The notes under the pieces: generated by a model | Told to the model about the DNA's origin: nothing | Database searches by the model: none | The model's input: the letters and a program-made list of their open reading frames with translations, nothing else | Shown: positions 27,140 through 35,518 of the stretch, one piece after another | Numbering within the stretch: the stretch's first letter is position 1 | Layout of the letters: every line of letters starts with the position of its first letter | Program-made: the position numbers and the translations under genes | Source of the DNA: Caulobacterales bacterium | GTDB taxonomy: Bacteria; Pseudomonadota; Alphaproteobacteria; Caulobacterales; Caulobacteraceae | Assembly: GCA_019510435.1 (NCBI GenBank) | Contig: JAEKKJ010000007.1 | Span: forward strand, 124,001-188,000 | Length of the DNA stretch: 64,000 bases | Direction: 5' to 3'

Positions 27140-28279
27140 TCAGAAGAGGAAGCCGGTCTCGACCTTGGCGCGGGTCTGGGACTTCGAGGTCCCAGCCGGG
27201 CCGAAGCCGGCGCCCGGCGCGATGCTGCTGACCCCAGTGTAGGAGAGCTCGCCGCGGACGAAGAAGGTCTTCAGCTGGATCGTCGGCGTGACGGTCAGCG
27301 AATAGGCCTTGCTCTTGTGGCCGTAGAGCAGGGGCGTGCCGCCCGAGGAGGTTTCGTACTCGGCGCGCCCAGCCAGGCTGAACATCGGGCTGAACGTATA
27401 TTTGGCGAGCACGGCCGCGCCGTAGGTGGAGCCGGAGTCGGTGATGCCGGCCGCCGTGTACTTCGGCACATGGCCGTACTGGAGGTAGGGTTCCACCATC
27501 CAGTTGCCCTCGGAGTGGGTCCACATCAGGTTGAAGATGTCGCCGTTGTTCAGCGTGACCGGCGTGGCGAACCGCGCCTTGGTGGTCTTGTTGAACTGGA
27601 CCGAGCCGGCGAAGGCGACCGTGTCGGTCTTGCTGACGGTGTAGGCGATCAGGGTCGAGCCGGTGGAGTAGTGGCTCGAATAGTAGCCGTCCGTCAGGGC
27701 GAAAGAGGCGGTGACCGGGCCTTGGGTGACGTTCGCCTGGACGCCGCGGCTGATCGCCGGCTCCTGGTTCCAGAGCAGGCCGCGGTCGATGTTCATGTTC
27801 TGGAAGGTGAAGGTGTACTCGGCGCCGATCAGGGTCGGCAGGATGCCGGCCTCGATGTTGAAGGTCGCATTCGGCACGATCTTCACATAGGCGTTGGGCA
27901 CATAGTGGTAGGTCAGGTCCGGCAGGTCCTTGGCTTTGAAGTAGGGCGCGCCGAGCGAAGGCAGGGAGTAGGCCCCGGCCTGGACGTAGAACTGGAAGAC
28001 ACCGTCGGTCTTCTGGATCTCGACCTGGGCGTTGGTCAGGTCGACGCGGCTCTTCTTGTCGCCCGGAATCGAATGGTTCTGGGTGAAGCCCATGCCGGTG
28101 AGCTGGCCGGTGAAGTAGATCTTGCTGCCGGCCACGTCGATGCTGAGCGGATCGGCGTTGGCCGAAAGCGGCGGCGTCATGGCGGGAGTCGACAGCGCGT
28201 CGGCGTGGGCCGCGGGGGCGGCCATGGCAAATGCCAGGGTCGCCGCGCTGGCGAGCCAGGTGGTCTTCAGGACGTTCAT
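27140..28279 (-). CDS. outer-membrane beta-barrel (porin-like) protein
   Basis: This encodes 379 residues from ATG 28279; the signal peptide [20 protein letters not shown] begins right there. The body is a run of alternating strands rich in Tyr, Thr and Gly ([37 protein letters not shown]) and ends in VETGFLF with a C-terminal aromatic, as expected for a 14-16-strand barrel. It resembles putative beta-barrel porin-2 proteins. The substrate is unknown. It is monocistronic: its own terminator lies downstream and a 213-bp gap upstream. Confidence 0.85.
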   Translation of the reverse strand: MNVLKTTWLASAATLAFAMAAPAAHADALSTPAMTPPLSANADPLSIDVAGSKIYFTGQLTGMGFTQNHSIPGDKKSRVDLTNAQVEIQKTDGVFQFYVQAGAYSLPSLGAPYFKAKDLPDLTYHYVPNAYVKIVPNATFNIEAGILPTLIGAEYTFTFQNMNIDRGLLWNQEPAISRGVQANVTQGPVTASFALTDGYYSSHYSTGSTLIAYTVSKTDTVAFAGSVQFNKTTKARFATPVTLNNGDIFNLMWTHSEGNWMVEPYLQYGHVPKYTAAGITDSGSTYGAAVLAKYTFSPMFSLAGRAEYETSSGGTPLLYGHKSKAYSLTVTPTIQLKTFFVRGELSYTGVSSIAPGAGFGPAGTSKSQTRAKVETGFLF

Positions 28280-28492
28280 TCTCTTTATCCCCTCGTTCCC
28301 GGCCTTATCCTCACCGCGAGCGGCAAGGCGACCGTGCGCAGCCATGGTCGGGGCGCCGCGCAATTGATCAACGAACGGCGCCATGCCGGAGGCCGACGCG
28401 CGCTTACTGCCACATTGTTGAGCAGATGGGGGCGCCGGCGCCCTTCAGATGGGCGTTGGAGGGCGTCGGGAAGCGTCGGGGCGGCGTGGCGC

Positions 28493-29293
28493 CTAACGAG
28501 CGACCAGTGGCGCGAAGCCCAGGTGGGAGCCGGCGTCCACCAGCAAGGTCTCGCCAGTGACGTGGCGCGAGGCCGGGGAGGCGAGGAAGACGGCCGCCGC
28601 GGCGATGTCCTCCGGCTTGGACGCGGCCTTCAGCGGCGTGCCGGCGGCGGCATTGGCCCGGATCCGGTCGACCGCGGTCTCCGGCAGGCCCTTGCCGAAC
28701 CATGGCGTGTCGATGAACCCCGGGCAGATGGCGTTGACCCGGATCTTCGGGGCCAGCGCGCGGGCGAGCGACAGGGTCATGGTGTTGAGGGCGCCCTTCG
28801 AGGCCGCATACGGGACGGAGGAGCCGATGCCCGTGACGCCGGCGATGGAGGCCGTCATGACCACGGCGCCCGGCTGGGGCGCGGCTTCCAGCAAGGCGCG
28901 GCAGGCGCGGACCATCTGGTAGGCGCCGATGACATTGACCGCATAGAGGTCGAGGAAGTCCTGTGCCGAGACGGCGTCCATGTCGGCGTGGCTCGCGAAC
29001 TTGGTCGTGCCGGCGTTGTTGAACAGCGCGTCGATGCGGCCGAAGGGCTCGGCGGCGGCCGCGATGCGACGGCAGTCGGCGTCCTGGGCCACGTCGCCCT
29101 GGACGACCACGGTCTGCGCGCCCTCGGCCTGGCAGAGCCGGGCGGTCTCCTCGGCGTCCTCGAGGTTGTGGGCGTAGTTGATCACCACGGCCTTGGCGCC
29201 CTGGCGCGCCACGTCCAGCGCCACGGCGCGGCCCAGGCCGCTCGACGCGCCGGTCACCACCACCACGAAGTCCTTGAACGCGCCCTCGGCCAT
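28493..29293 (-). CDS. short-chain dehydrogenase/reductase (SDR)
   Basis: This 266-residue classical SDR has the NAD(P) motif [17 protein letters not shown], the catalytic Ser in [10 protein letters not shown] and Tyr-x3-Lys in [12 protein letters not shown]. The C-terminal CPGFIDTPW and [11 protein letters not shown] are family-typical. An acid after the second strand (INYAHNLED) leaves NAD or NADP preference open. It stands alone, so the substrate cannot be inferred. The upstream gene queF is divergent 54 bp away and shares the promoter region. Confidence 0.88.
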   Translation of the reverse strand: MAEGAFKDFVVVVTGASSGLGRAVALDVARQGAKAVVINYAHNLEDAEETARLCQAEGAQTVVVQGDVAQDADCRRIAAAAEPFGRIDALFNNAGTTKFASHADMDAVSAQDFLDLYAVNVIGAYQMVRACRALLEAAPQPGAVVMTASIAGVTGIGSSVPYAASKGALNTMTLSLARALAPKIRVNAICPGFIDTPWFGKGLPETAVDRIRANAAAGTPLKAASKPEDIAAAAVFLASPASRHVTGETLLVDAGSHLGFAPLVAR

Positions 29294-29347
29294 GGCGTCT
29301 TCCCCCTGTTGTTGTTCGAAGACCTAGTAGCGTCTAAAGGCGCGCGG

Positions 29348-29803
29348 ATGGAAGAGACCCACCTCACCCAGCTCGGCCGGCAGGCGCGGGGCTTCGACAG
29401 TCCCGAGGCCGCCGTCCTGGAGCGCGTGCCCAATCCGCATCCGGACACGACCTATCTCGTCCGCTTCACGGCGCCGGAGTTCACCTCGCTGTGCCCGGTC
29501 ACCGGGCAGCCGGACTTCGCCCATCTGGTCATCGATTATGCGCCCGGCGATTGGCTGGTCGAATCGAAGTCACTCAAGCTGTACCTGGGGGCGTTCCGCA
29601 ACCACGGCGCGTTCCACGAGGACTGCACGGTGGCCATCGGCCGGCGGCTCTGCGCCGAGCTGTCGCCGCAATGGCTGAGGATCGGCGGGTACTGGTATCC
29701 GCGCGGCGGAATTCCGATCGATGTTTTCTGGCAAAGCGGTCCGGCCCCGGAAGGACTCTGGCTGCCGGACCAGGGCGTTGCACCCTACCGCGGCCGCGGA
29801 TGA
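29348..29803 (+). CDS. queF: NADPH-dependent 7-cyano-7-deazaguanine reductase
   Basis: This encodes 151 residues and is the short, single-domain QueF type. The catalytic Cys lies in [12 protein letters not shown] with the Asp seven residues later, and the QueF motif reads [20 protein letters not shown]. Glu in HEDC completes the substrate pocket. It reduces preQ0 to preQ1 in queuosine tRNA modification in the cytoplasm. No other queuosine gene (queC, queD, queE, tgt) is nearby. Confidence 0.95.
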   Translation: MEETHLTQLGRQARGFDSPEAAVLERVPNPHPDTTYLVRFTAPEFTSLCPVTGQPDFAHLVIDYAPGDWLVESKSLKLYLGAFRNHGAFHEDCTVAIGRRLCAELSPQWLRIGGYWYPRGGIPIDVFWQSGPAPEGLWLPDQGVAPYRGRG

Positions 29804-30149
29804 ACAGAGGTCGCCTCTCGTTTGAGTTGGCGGCCTGAGTCAGAGCTTTCGAATACTTGGGTGTTCGAAGCAAGCGCCTGGGACCTGGTCTGTCGTGCAC
29901 AAAATTCGATCAGCAAACTCCGGCGCGATGATGGCTGGGTCCTGCTCTCGCGAGAGGGGAAAGCGCGCGAGGGCCTGATGTCGAGCCATTCGGGCTTCCC
30001 AAAAGCTGTCCGCGGGCCTATACCTGACCTTGCCCAACTCTCCTCGGGCGTGTCACCTCAGGCCGGGCGGTGCGAATGCATCGTCCGGCCGTCGTGTATC
30101 TGAGGAGTCGTGCATCTGGGCCGTGCATCTGAACCACGGGCCGGGGCTG
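29804..30149. other. intergenic gap without a clear gene
   Basis: A 346-bp spacer between queF and a convergent nitroreductase gene. It is AT-richer than average. Reading frames across it lack homology to anything recognised. Short direct repeats of CGTGCATCTG occur near 30110-30130. No terminator or RNA was identified. Confidence 0.4.
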
Positions 30150-30761
30150 TCAGGGCTTCCAGTAGGTGACCAGGGGCTCCACCTGCGGCCGCTCGCGCTC
30201 CAGCGGCGGCTCCCGCGGCGTGCCGATGAGGACGAGGCCGGCCACCCGCTCCCCGTCTCCCAGGCCGAGGACTGCGCCCGCCTCGGCGTCATAGCTGTAC
30301 CAGTCGGTGATCCAGTTGGCCCCGAACCCGGCGGCCAGGGTGGCGTAGAGCAGGTTCACGCAGACCGCGCCCGCGGACAGCTGCTGCTCCCACTCGGGGA
30401 TCGCGCCGGGCTTGGGCGAGAAGACCACGAACACGGCCAGCGGCGGGACCTTCAGCTTGCCCAGCTTCGCCACGAGGCCGGGATCCTGGCGGACCGCCGT
30501 CACGGTTTCCAGGCGCGCGGCGAAGGCGGCCTTCTCCGCGCCCGCCATCACCACGAAGCGCCAGGGGGCGAGCTTGCCATGGTCGGGGACCCGCGCGGCC
30601 AGGCGCAGCAGGTCCGCCAGCGCCTCGCCGCCCGGCGCGGGCTCGACCAGGGTCAGGGCCGAGGCCGAGCGGCGCAGCGCCAGGAAGCGCAGGACCTCCG
30701 GCGCAGGCGCGAGCGGGAGGGGGGCGCCGAACTCGGGCGCAGGCGGCAGGGCTGAACTCAA
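30150..30761 (-). CDS. nitroreductase family protein
   Basis: This 203-residue FMN-binding protein has the N-terminal RRSASALTLVEPAP region (Arg-Arg-Ser FMN phosphate contact), RVPDHGKLAPWRFVVM, and a C-terminal GANWITDWYSYDAEAGAVLG followed by GLVLIGTP. The layout matches YdjA/TdsD-like nitroreductases, which use NAD(P)H to reduce nitro groups or quinones in the cytoplasm as dimers. The physiological substrate is unknown. It is divergent from the NUDIX gene. Confidence 0.88.
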   Translation of the reverse strand: MSSALPPAPEFGAPLPLAPAPEVLRFLALRRSASALTLVEPAPGGEALADLLRLAARVPDHGKLAPWRFVVMAGAEKAAFAARLETVTAVRQDPGLVAKLGKLKVPPLAVFVVFSPKPGAIPEWEQQLSAGAVCVNLLYATLAAGFGANWITDWYSYDAEAGAVLGLGDGERVAGLVLIGTPREPPLERERPQVEPLVTYWKP

Positions 30762-30843
30762 GGGAGATCCGGGGCTTTAAGGATACCGATACGGGACCCT
30801 CTTTATGGGGGCGCAGGCGCGGACCGCAAGGCGGGGGCACGAG

Positions 30844-31458
30844 ATGGGCGACGAGCCGGCCTGGCTGAGGGCGCACGGACGGCCCTGGACACGCGGCGAA
30901 GGCCGGGTGGTCTACGACAACCCGTGGATCCGGGTGACGGAATACGCCGCGACCGCGCCGACCGGTCAGCCGGCTACCTATGGCCTGGTCAGCTACAAGA
31001 ACTTCGCCGTGGCGGTGCTGCCGCTGTTCGACGACGGGACCACGGTGCTGGTGGGCCAGCACCGGTTTCCGCTGGCGACCTACAGCTGGGAGATCCCCGA
31101 GGGCGGCGGGCCGCTGGCGGACGATCCGCTGGCCAGCGCCCAGCGGGAGCTGGCCGAGGAGACCGGGCTGCAAGCCGCCAAGTGGCGCGAGGTGCTGCGG
31201 GCCGAGCTGTCGAACTCGGTGAGCGACGAGCGCGCGATCGGCTACCTGGCGCTGGGCCTCTCGCCGGCGACGGGCGCGGCGCATGCGGACGACACCGAGG
31301 CCCTGGAGCTGGCGCGCGTCCCGTTTCGCCAGGCGCTGGACGCGGCCATGGCCGGCCAGCTCACCGACGTGCTGACAGTGGCGATGCTGCTCAAGGCTTA
31401 CCATATGGCTCGTGAAGGGCTTTTGGCGCCCGCGCTGGCGCGCGCCATGATAGGCTAG
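30844..31458 (+). CDS. NUDIX hydrolase (ADP-ribose pyrophosphatase type)
   Basis: This encodes 204 residues from ATG 30844, or 217 from ATG 30805. The Nudix box reads GGGPLADDPLASAQRELAEE followed by TGL; the first Glu position is Asp, the REx2EE core is intact. VGQHRFPLATYSWEIPEGG before the box is typical of ADP-sugar pyrophosphatases, which hydrolyse ADP-ribose or related dinucleotide sugars. It is followed 29 bp later by cysE on the same strand. The Asp-for-Glu change outside the metal core should not abolish activity. Confidence 0.87.
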   Translation: MGDEPAWLRAHGRPWTRGEGRVVYDNPWIRVTEYAATAPTGQPATYGLVSYKNFAVAVLPLFDDGTTVLVGQHRFPLATYSWEIPEGGGPLADDPLASAQRELAEETGLQAAKWREVLRAELSNSVSDERAIGYLALGLSPATGAAHADDTEALELARVPFRQALDAAMAGQLTDVLTVAMLLKAYHMAREGLLAPALARAMIG

Positions 31459-31487
31459 GGAGATGCCTAATGGGCCGGGAGGAACCT

Positions 31488-32318
31488 ATGTCGCAGCGCC
31501 TGGAGGTGGTGAACGCCACCCGACCGCCGCCCGTCTGGGCCGCGCTGCGCAACGAGGCCTATGCGGCCGCCAAGACGGAATCCTCGCTGGCCAGCCTGCT
31601 GGCCGCGGTCATCCTGAACCACGATAGCCTGGGGGACTCCCTGAGCTACCAGCTGGCGCGCAAGCTGGGCGACCAGGAGTTCCCGGCCATGAGCCTGCGG
31701 GACATCTGCGAGGAGGCCTACGAGGCCGACCCCGGGCTGGTGGCCATGGCCGAGGACGACCTGAAGGCGGTGTTCGAGCGCGACCCGGCCTGCAAGGGCT
31801 ATGTCCAGCCGTTCCTGTTCTTCAAGGGCTTCCTGGCGCTGCAGACCCACCGGGTCGCCCACTGGCTGTTCGGCGAGGGCCGCGAGACCCTGGCCTTCTA
31901 CCTGCAGAGCCGCTCCAGCGAGCTGTTCCAGGTGGACATCAACCCGGCGACGCGGATCGGCCGCGGCGTCTTCGTGGACCACGGCACCGGGATCGTCATC
32001 GGCGAGACCGCGGTGATCGGGGATGACGTCTCCATGCTGCAGGGCGTGACCCTGGGCGGGACCGGCGCCGAGCGGGGCGACCGCCACCCCAAGATCGGCA
32101 AGGGCGTCCTGCTGGGCGCCGGGGCCAAGGTGCTGGGCAATATCGTCATCGGCGACTACGCCAAGATCGCCTCGGGCTCGGTGGTGCTGAAGCCGGTGCC
32201 GGCCGGCTGCACGGCCGCCGGGGTGCCCGCGCGGCTGGTGAACTGCCCGACCTGCGAGGAGCCGGCCAAGAGCATGGACCATACCCTGGCCGATGCTGTG
32301 TACGACTACGTGATCTGA
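31488..32318 (+). CDS. cysE: serine O-acetyltransferase
   Basis: This encodes 276 residues from ATG 31488, preceded by GGGAGGA; the start at 31470 lies upstream of that site. An N-terminal helical domain (about 1-140) precedes a left-handed hexapeptide beta-helix: VDINPATRIGRGVFVDHGTG, VIGETAVIGDDVSMLQGVTL, GGTGAERGDRHPKIG and AGVPARLV. Catalytic His and Asp are in DHGTG. It acetylates serine with acetyl-CoA, the committed step of cysteine synthesis, and usually forms a complex with CysK. The Cys-rich tail (NCPTCEEP) is slightly unusual. Confidence 0.96.
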   Translation: MSQRLEVVNATRPPPVWAALRNEAYAAAKTESSLASLLAAVILNHDSLGDSLSYQLARKLGDQEFPAMSLRDICEEAYEADPGLVAMAEDDLKAVFERDPACKGYVQPFLFFKGFLALQTHRVAHWLFGEGRETLAFYLQSRSSELFQVDINPATRIGRGVFVDHGTGIVIGETAVIGDDVSMLQGVTLGGTGAERGDRHPKIGKGVLLGAGAKVLGNIVIGDYAKIASGSVVLKPVPAGCTAAGVPARLVNCPTCEEPAKSMDHTLADAVYDYVI

Positions 32319-32378
32319 GGTTTCGCCGGCCTCGCGCTTTCTATAGGTTCGCGCCGAACTGAGCCGAGGAGCGTTGGC

Positions 32379-32585
32379 GTGGACGAGAAGACCATCCGCA
32401 GGATCGAAGGCCATCTGCGCGGGACCTTCGCCAATGCGCGGATCACGCTCACGCCGCGTCCCAAGCAGAAGGACTCCGCCGAGGTCTATGTCGGCGAGGA
32501 GTTCATCGGCGTGGTGTTCCAGGACGAGGACGAGGACGGCTCGTTCATGTTCGAGATGGCGATCCTGGCCGAGGATCTGCCGTAG
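32379..32585 (+). CDS. DUF3126 family protein
   Basis: A 68-residue cytoplasmic protein starting at GTG 32379 with GAGGAG upstream. The sequence (IRRIEGHLRGTFANARITL, AEVYVGEEFIGVVFQDEDED, FMFEMAILAEDLP) matches the small alphaproteobacterial DUF3126 family. It is often found next to cysE in this group, as here (60 bp). Function is unknown. Confidence 0.88.
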   Translation: MDEKTIRRIEGHLRGTFANARITLTPRPKQKDSAEVYVGEEFIGVVFQDEDEDGSFMFEMAILAEDLP

Positions 32586-32661
32586 GGGCGGGATTTCGCA
32601 CCCGCGTCTCTGATTCATCGTTAGGCAGGGCGGTCAGAAGGCATAGTCGCAGGCCGTCCAT

Positions 32662-32676
32662 GTTCTTGTTTTGTTC
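32662..32676 (+). promoter_or_regulatory. orphan LexA-box match GTTC-N7-GTTC
   Basis: GTTC at 32662 and 32673 with exactly 7 bases between, the alphaproteobacterial LexA operator. It sits 77 bp after DUF3126, and no gene starts close downstream on either strand; the large palindromic repeat begins 32 bp later. It may be a chance match or a relic. Confidence 0.5.
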
Positions 32677-32707
32677 TAGCGGAAAGCGCGCTGCTGAACC
32701 CCACCTG

Positions 32708-32851
32708 TGTCATCCCGGTTTGGGCGACGCCGAAGACCGGGACCCATTCAGCGCCGGGCTGGCAATGAGGCACATTCGACGCCGCACTCCAACACGGCCT
32801 CAGAGCTCAATGGGTCCCGGTCTTTCGCCTGCGGCGAAAACCGGGATGACA
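32708..32851. repeat. 144-bp palindromic intergenic element with 41-43-bp arms
   Basis: The left arm (32708-32748) starts TGTCATCCCGGTTT and ends GACCGGGACCCATT. The right arm (32809-32851) is its near-perfect reverse complement, differing only in the middle of the arm (GGGCGACGCC versus TCGCCGCAGG). A 60-bp unrelated centre separates them. The structure is that of a REP/MITE-like intergenic repeat that would fold into a long hairpin. The rest of the 32586-33059 gap holds no gene. Confidence 0.88.
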
Positions 32852-33059
32852 GCTGTTGGGGGATCGATGAGGTGCAGCGCGAAAGCGCCGGCCGCTGTGC
32901 GGCTCAGCCCAGCTTAAATCTCATGGCGGCCAGTTTGCCTCGAGGCTCGCATCTACCGTGAGATTTATGCCCCGGTCCCCATCCGGACGACGGGAGTTGG
33001 AAAGGGACTGTCCGGCCGTCGGTCATGGGTGGAAGCGGACTTGCCTCCCGCGATTTCCC

Positions 33060-33563
33060 TCACGCTGACGGGCGCCGCGCGGCCAAAAGCTCGTCCAGTT
33101 GGGCGAATTGCTCGGACGACATGGCCTGCATGCCGGCGAGGGCGTCGGCGACGGGTTCGGCGGAGGGGTAGAGTTCGCTCAGGACCAGCCGGGTCCGCTC
33201 GCCGTCGTCCTCGAAGGTGACGGTCGTGACCGGCGCGTCGGCGCTCTCCTCGTTTGTCCAGACGAGGCGCGCGGGCGCCGTCACCTCGAGGTACTTGCCG
33301 AAGAAGGTCATGGAGTCCGACCCGTCGCCGCCGAAGGTGATGCGATAGCCGCCGCCTGTGCGGGCGTCGATCTCGCAGGCGCTGAGGGTCGCGCCCATCG
33401 ACTTGGGCGACCACCACAGCCTGAAGAGCTCGGGGCGGGTCCAGGCGTCGAACACGGCGCGGACCGGGCTGTCGAAGGTGCGGGTGACGACCAGCTCGCG
33501 ATCGGATTTCCGCGCGACCGTGGTGGGTTTCGTCGTCCCGTTGGACTGACCGCTCTGGCTCAT
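33060..33563 (-). CDS. SRPBCC (AHSA1-like) domain protein
   Basis: This encodes 167 residues from ATG 33563, behind AAAGGAAGAG; an upstream in-frame ATG at 33635 lacks a ribosome site. The fold is the START-like AHSA1 type: RELVVTRTFDSPVRAVFDAW, PELFRLWWSPKSMG, GGYRITFGG and the strand LVWTNEESADAPVTTVTFED. Such proteins bind hydrophobic ligands or act in stress responses. The C-terminal helix (ALAGMQAMSSEQFAQLDELL) closes the pocket. No functional partner is adjacent. Confidence 0.82.
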   Translation of the reverse strand: MSQSGQSNGTTKPTTVARKSDRELVVTRTFDSPVRAVFDAWTRPELFRLWWSPKSMGATLSACEIDARTGGGYRITFGGDGSDSMTFFGKYLEVTAPARLVWTNEESADAPVTTVTFEDDGERTRLVLSELYPSAEPVADALAGMQAMSSEQFAQLDELLAARRPSA

Positions 33564-33660
33564 GGATCTCTTCCTTTCTCTCGGGAGACCGTCCGTCTCA
33601 TCGCAAGGACGAACGAGAACCGCGGAAGCCGACATCGCCGGCGCCTTCAGGGCCGGACCT

Positions 33661-34248
33661 CTAAAGCCCCAGCGGCGTCGCGGGCGGGGCGTCGGCGCCT
33701 TTGCGGACCTGGGTCACCTTCAGGCTGCCGGCGGGGAGGGGGCCGAAGGGGGGCTGGGGCTTCGTGACGTCCAGCCAGGCGCCCCAGTGTTCGGGCGGCA
33801 GGATGACCATCTGGCGCTCGTGGTAGGGGGCCATGTCGGGGCCGGGCGGGCAGGTCAGCAGGGTGAAGCGGTCGTCGCGGACGAAGCCGGCCAGGGCCAG
33901 GAACGGGCCTGAGGCGGGCTCGAACAGCCACTTGGACTTGGGCGCCTTGTCGCCCGTGAACTCGAAGAAGCCGTCGGCCGGGACCAGGCAGCGGCCCTGG
34001 GCGAAGGTGCGGCCCTCCGAGCGGAAGTTGATCACCGGGCCGCGGGGGCCGGGAAACCCCCAGCGGAGCTGGGCGAGGTGGGCGGCGCCGTCCTGGCCGG
34101 TGAGGATATAGGCGGGGTCGGTGGGGCGGATCGAGGGCCGCGGTTCGAGGTTGGGCGCGCCGCCGTCCCAGGTGAGTGGGATCTTGAGCTGACGGAACGC
34201 CTCCATGATGTCGGCGAGCGCGGTCTCGAACCGGAATTCGTTGCACAT
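33661..34248 (-). CDS. SOS response-associated peptidase (SRAP/YedK family)
   Basis: This encodes 195 residues from ATG 34248, which puts the obligatory Cys at position 2 (MCNEF) after Met removal. The other active-site residues are visible: Asn in INFRSE, Glu in GFFEFTG and His in PYHERQMVIL. HMCES/YedK proteins form a thiazolidine crosslink with abasic sites in single-stranded DNA and protect them. In bacteria the genes are often near SOS genes; this one lies 91 bp downstream of the prophage repressor on the same strand, so it may belong to the prophage. Confidence 0.9.
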   Translation of the reverse strand: MCNEFRFETALADIMEAFRQLKIPLTWDGGAPNLEPRPSIRPTDPAYILTGQDGAAHLAQLRWGFPGPRGPVINFRSEGRTFAQGRCLVPADGFFEFTGDKAPKSKWLFEPASGPFLALAGFVRDDRFTLLTCPPGPDMAPYHERQMVILPPEHWGAWLDVTKPQPPFGPLPAGSLKVTQVRKGADAPPATPLGL

Positions 34249-34339
34249 GGCCCCATCGAGACCGAGGCCGGCTACGTCCGCAAGTGTCGTAGGTTTGATG
34301 CAGACTGATCGCGTGATGGGGCTGTATAAAAAATATCGA

Positions 34340-34984
34340 TCAAGCGGCGCCGCGGACGATCCGCCGCGCCTGGAACGGCGGGATGATGGCGGTGATATGG
34401 GCCGCCCAGCGCAGGCGCGCGTCATGCCGCATCGGGCCGGCGATGCTCTCCAGGTCGTAGAGGCCAGGGCGCGAGCCGCGCAGCAGGCGCTTGACCAGCA
34501 CCTCGTCGGTGTCGGTCTCGACGATCACCACCTGGCCCAGCATGTCGGGCGTGGGCGCAGTGCGCTGGTCCTCGAAGTAGATCAGGGCGCCGTCGTCGGC
34601 GAGGCCGCGCATGGAGTGCCCGACGACCCGCAGGGCGCGGGCCTTGTCGGTGCCGCCGGGGGGGATGGGGGCCAGCTCGGCCGGGTCCTGGCCGAGGGCG
34701 AACAGCACCGTGCCGTCCGGATTGGCGCCGACGCGGCCGATCACCGGGATCTCGCCCGTGTCCGCCCCCGGCTGCATCGCGCCGCCGGCGTCATAGAGCC
34801 ATTCGGCGCTGACCCCGAACGCCTGGGCGTATTCCTTGGCCCGCCGGTAGGAGAAGGGCGCGTTGCCGTTCTCGTTGGAGGCGTAGGTGTTGCGGCTCCA
34901 GCCGTGGGCGTCGGCCGCCGCGGCGGCGGTCTCGAACCCGCGGTCGATGCGGGCCTGGCGGAGCCTCTGGGCGCGACCGTCCAT
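34340..34984 (-). CDS. CI/LexA-like phage repressor (XRE HTH + S24 peptidase)
   Basis: This encodes 214 residues. The N-terminal helix-turn-helix spans about residues 5-65 (RLRQARIDRGFETAAAAADA, WSRNTYASNENGNAPFS). The C-terminal S24 peptidase domain has the Ser in VVGHSMRGLADDG and the Lys in VLVKRLLRG, the Ser-Lys dyad used for RecA-stimulated self-cleavage. This is the layout of phage CI repressors that are inactivated on DNA damage. It is transcribed away from the early operon at 35064 with an operator between them. It is the likely keeper of lysogeny here. Confidence 0.9.
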   Translation of the reverse strand: MDGRAQRLRQARIDRGFETAAAAADAHGWSRNTYASNENGNAPFSYRRAKEYAQAFGVSAEWLYDAGGAMQPGADTGEIPVIGRVGANPDGTVLFALGQDPAELAPIPPGGTDKARALRVVGHSMRGLADDGALIYFEDQRTAPTPDMLGQVVIVETDTDEVLVKRLLRGSRPGLYDLESIAGPMRHDARLRWAAHITAIIPPFQARRIVRGAA

Positions 34985-35009
34985 CTCTGATCCTGAATGC
35001 TGAGCGGGA

Positions 35010-35026
35010 CTGTAGATAAACTACAG
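35010..35026. promoter_or_regulatory. repressor operator between divergent genes
   Basis: CTGTAG-ATAAA-CTACAG is a perfect 6-bp dyad with a 5-bp spacer, 26 bp before the repressor ATG. A weaker related site starts at 35046 (CTGTAG-N5-ATACAT) next to the early-gene start. Two sites in a divergent promoter region is the usual CI/Cro arrangement. Confidence 0.7.
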
Positions 35027-35063
35027 AAAGTTTGGCGGCAACCAACTGTAGGTTTTATACATC

Positions 35064-35324
35064 ATGGACATGAAACCTCACCCTGCAGATCGCCGAGCCG
35101 AGCTCGGGCAAAGCTATTTCGTCTTGCGCCACGGCGGCGCGTCAGCCGAGCGGGCCAGCGCCGAACTGGGCCTGGCCTGCGCAAGCGGCCGCACCCAGGA
35201 GGCGCTGTTCCAGGTGCGCCGGCCCGGCAAGGGCGGCGATCCCATGCGTCCGCGGTTCGCCCGGCATGACCGGCATGTGGCGGCGACGCGCGCGGCCGGC
35301 GGCTTCCCGGCGCTGCCCCTATGA
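35064..35324 (+). CDS. small early phage protein, Cro position
   Basis: This encodes 86 residues (ATG 35064, or 84 from ATG 35070). It is the first gene across the operator from the repressor, the place of Cro. Residues 10-50 (RRAELGQSYFVLRHGG, ERASAELGLACASGR) could form a helical DNA-binding unit, but no family is recognised. No Shine-Dalgarno is seen. TATACA at 35057-35062 could be a -10 element, which would start the RNA at about the second ATG, so a leaderless message is possible. Its stop overlaps the next gene by 4 bp. Confidence 0.6.
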   Translation: MDMKPHPADRRAELGQSYFVLRHGGASAERASAELGLACASGRTQEALFQVRRPGKGGDPMRPRFARHDRHVAATRAAGGFPALPL

Positions 35325-35518
35325 GCGGGACCGACGAGGCGGCCACGCTGGTGGCCGGGGCGCTGGCGCGGCGCGGGCCCAAGGACCGCGGCCGGTTCCT
35401 GCGCGAGCTGCTGGCGCACACGGCGGCGGGGCTGGTGGTGATCGAGGGGGAGGCTGAGGCGTCGGAAGCCGTCTATCGCCTGGCCGATGCGGTGGTGGCG
35501 CGCGCATGCCGCGGGTGA
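35321..35518 (+). CDS. small early phage protein
   Basis: This encodes 65 mostly helical residues (GALARRGPKDRGRFLRELLA, AVYRLADAVVARACRG). It overlaps the previous gene (ATGA) and the next one (13 bp), so it is translationally coupled in the early operon. No family is recognised. High charge and length suggest a regulatory or DNA-associated protein, which is only a guess. Confidence 0.55.
   Translation: MSGTDEAATLVAGALARRGPKDRGRFLRELLAHTAAGLVVIEGEAEASEAVYRLADAVVARACRG

Noticed and set aside
29822-30103. 93-codon plus-strand frame after queF
   Set aside because: No homology, no ribosome site and atypical codon use; treated as non-coding.
34340-34984. The S24 protein as the host LexA itself
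   Set aside because: The N-terminal domain is an XRE-type helix-turn-helix rather than the winged LexA domain, and the gene faces an early phage operon across an operator.
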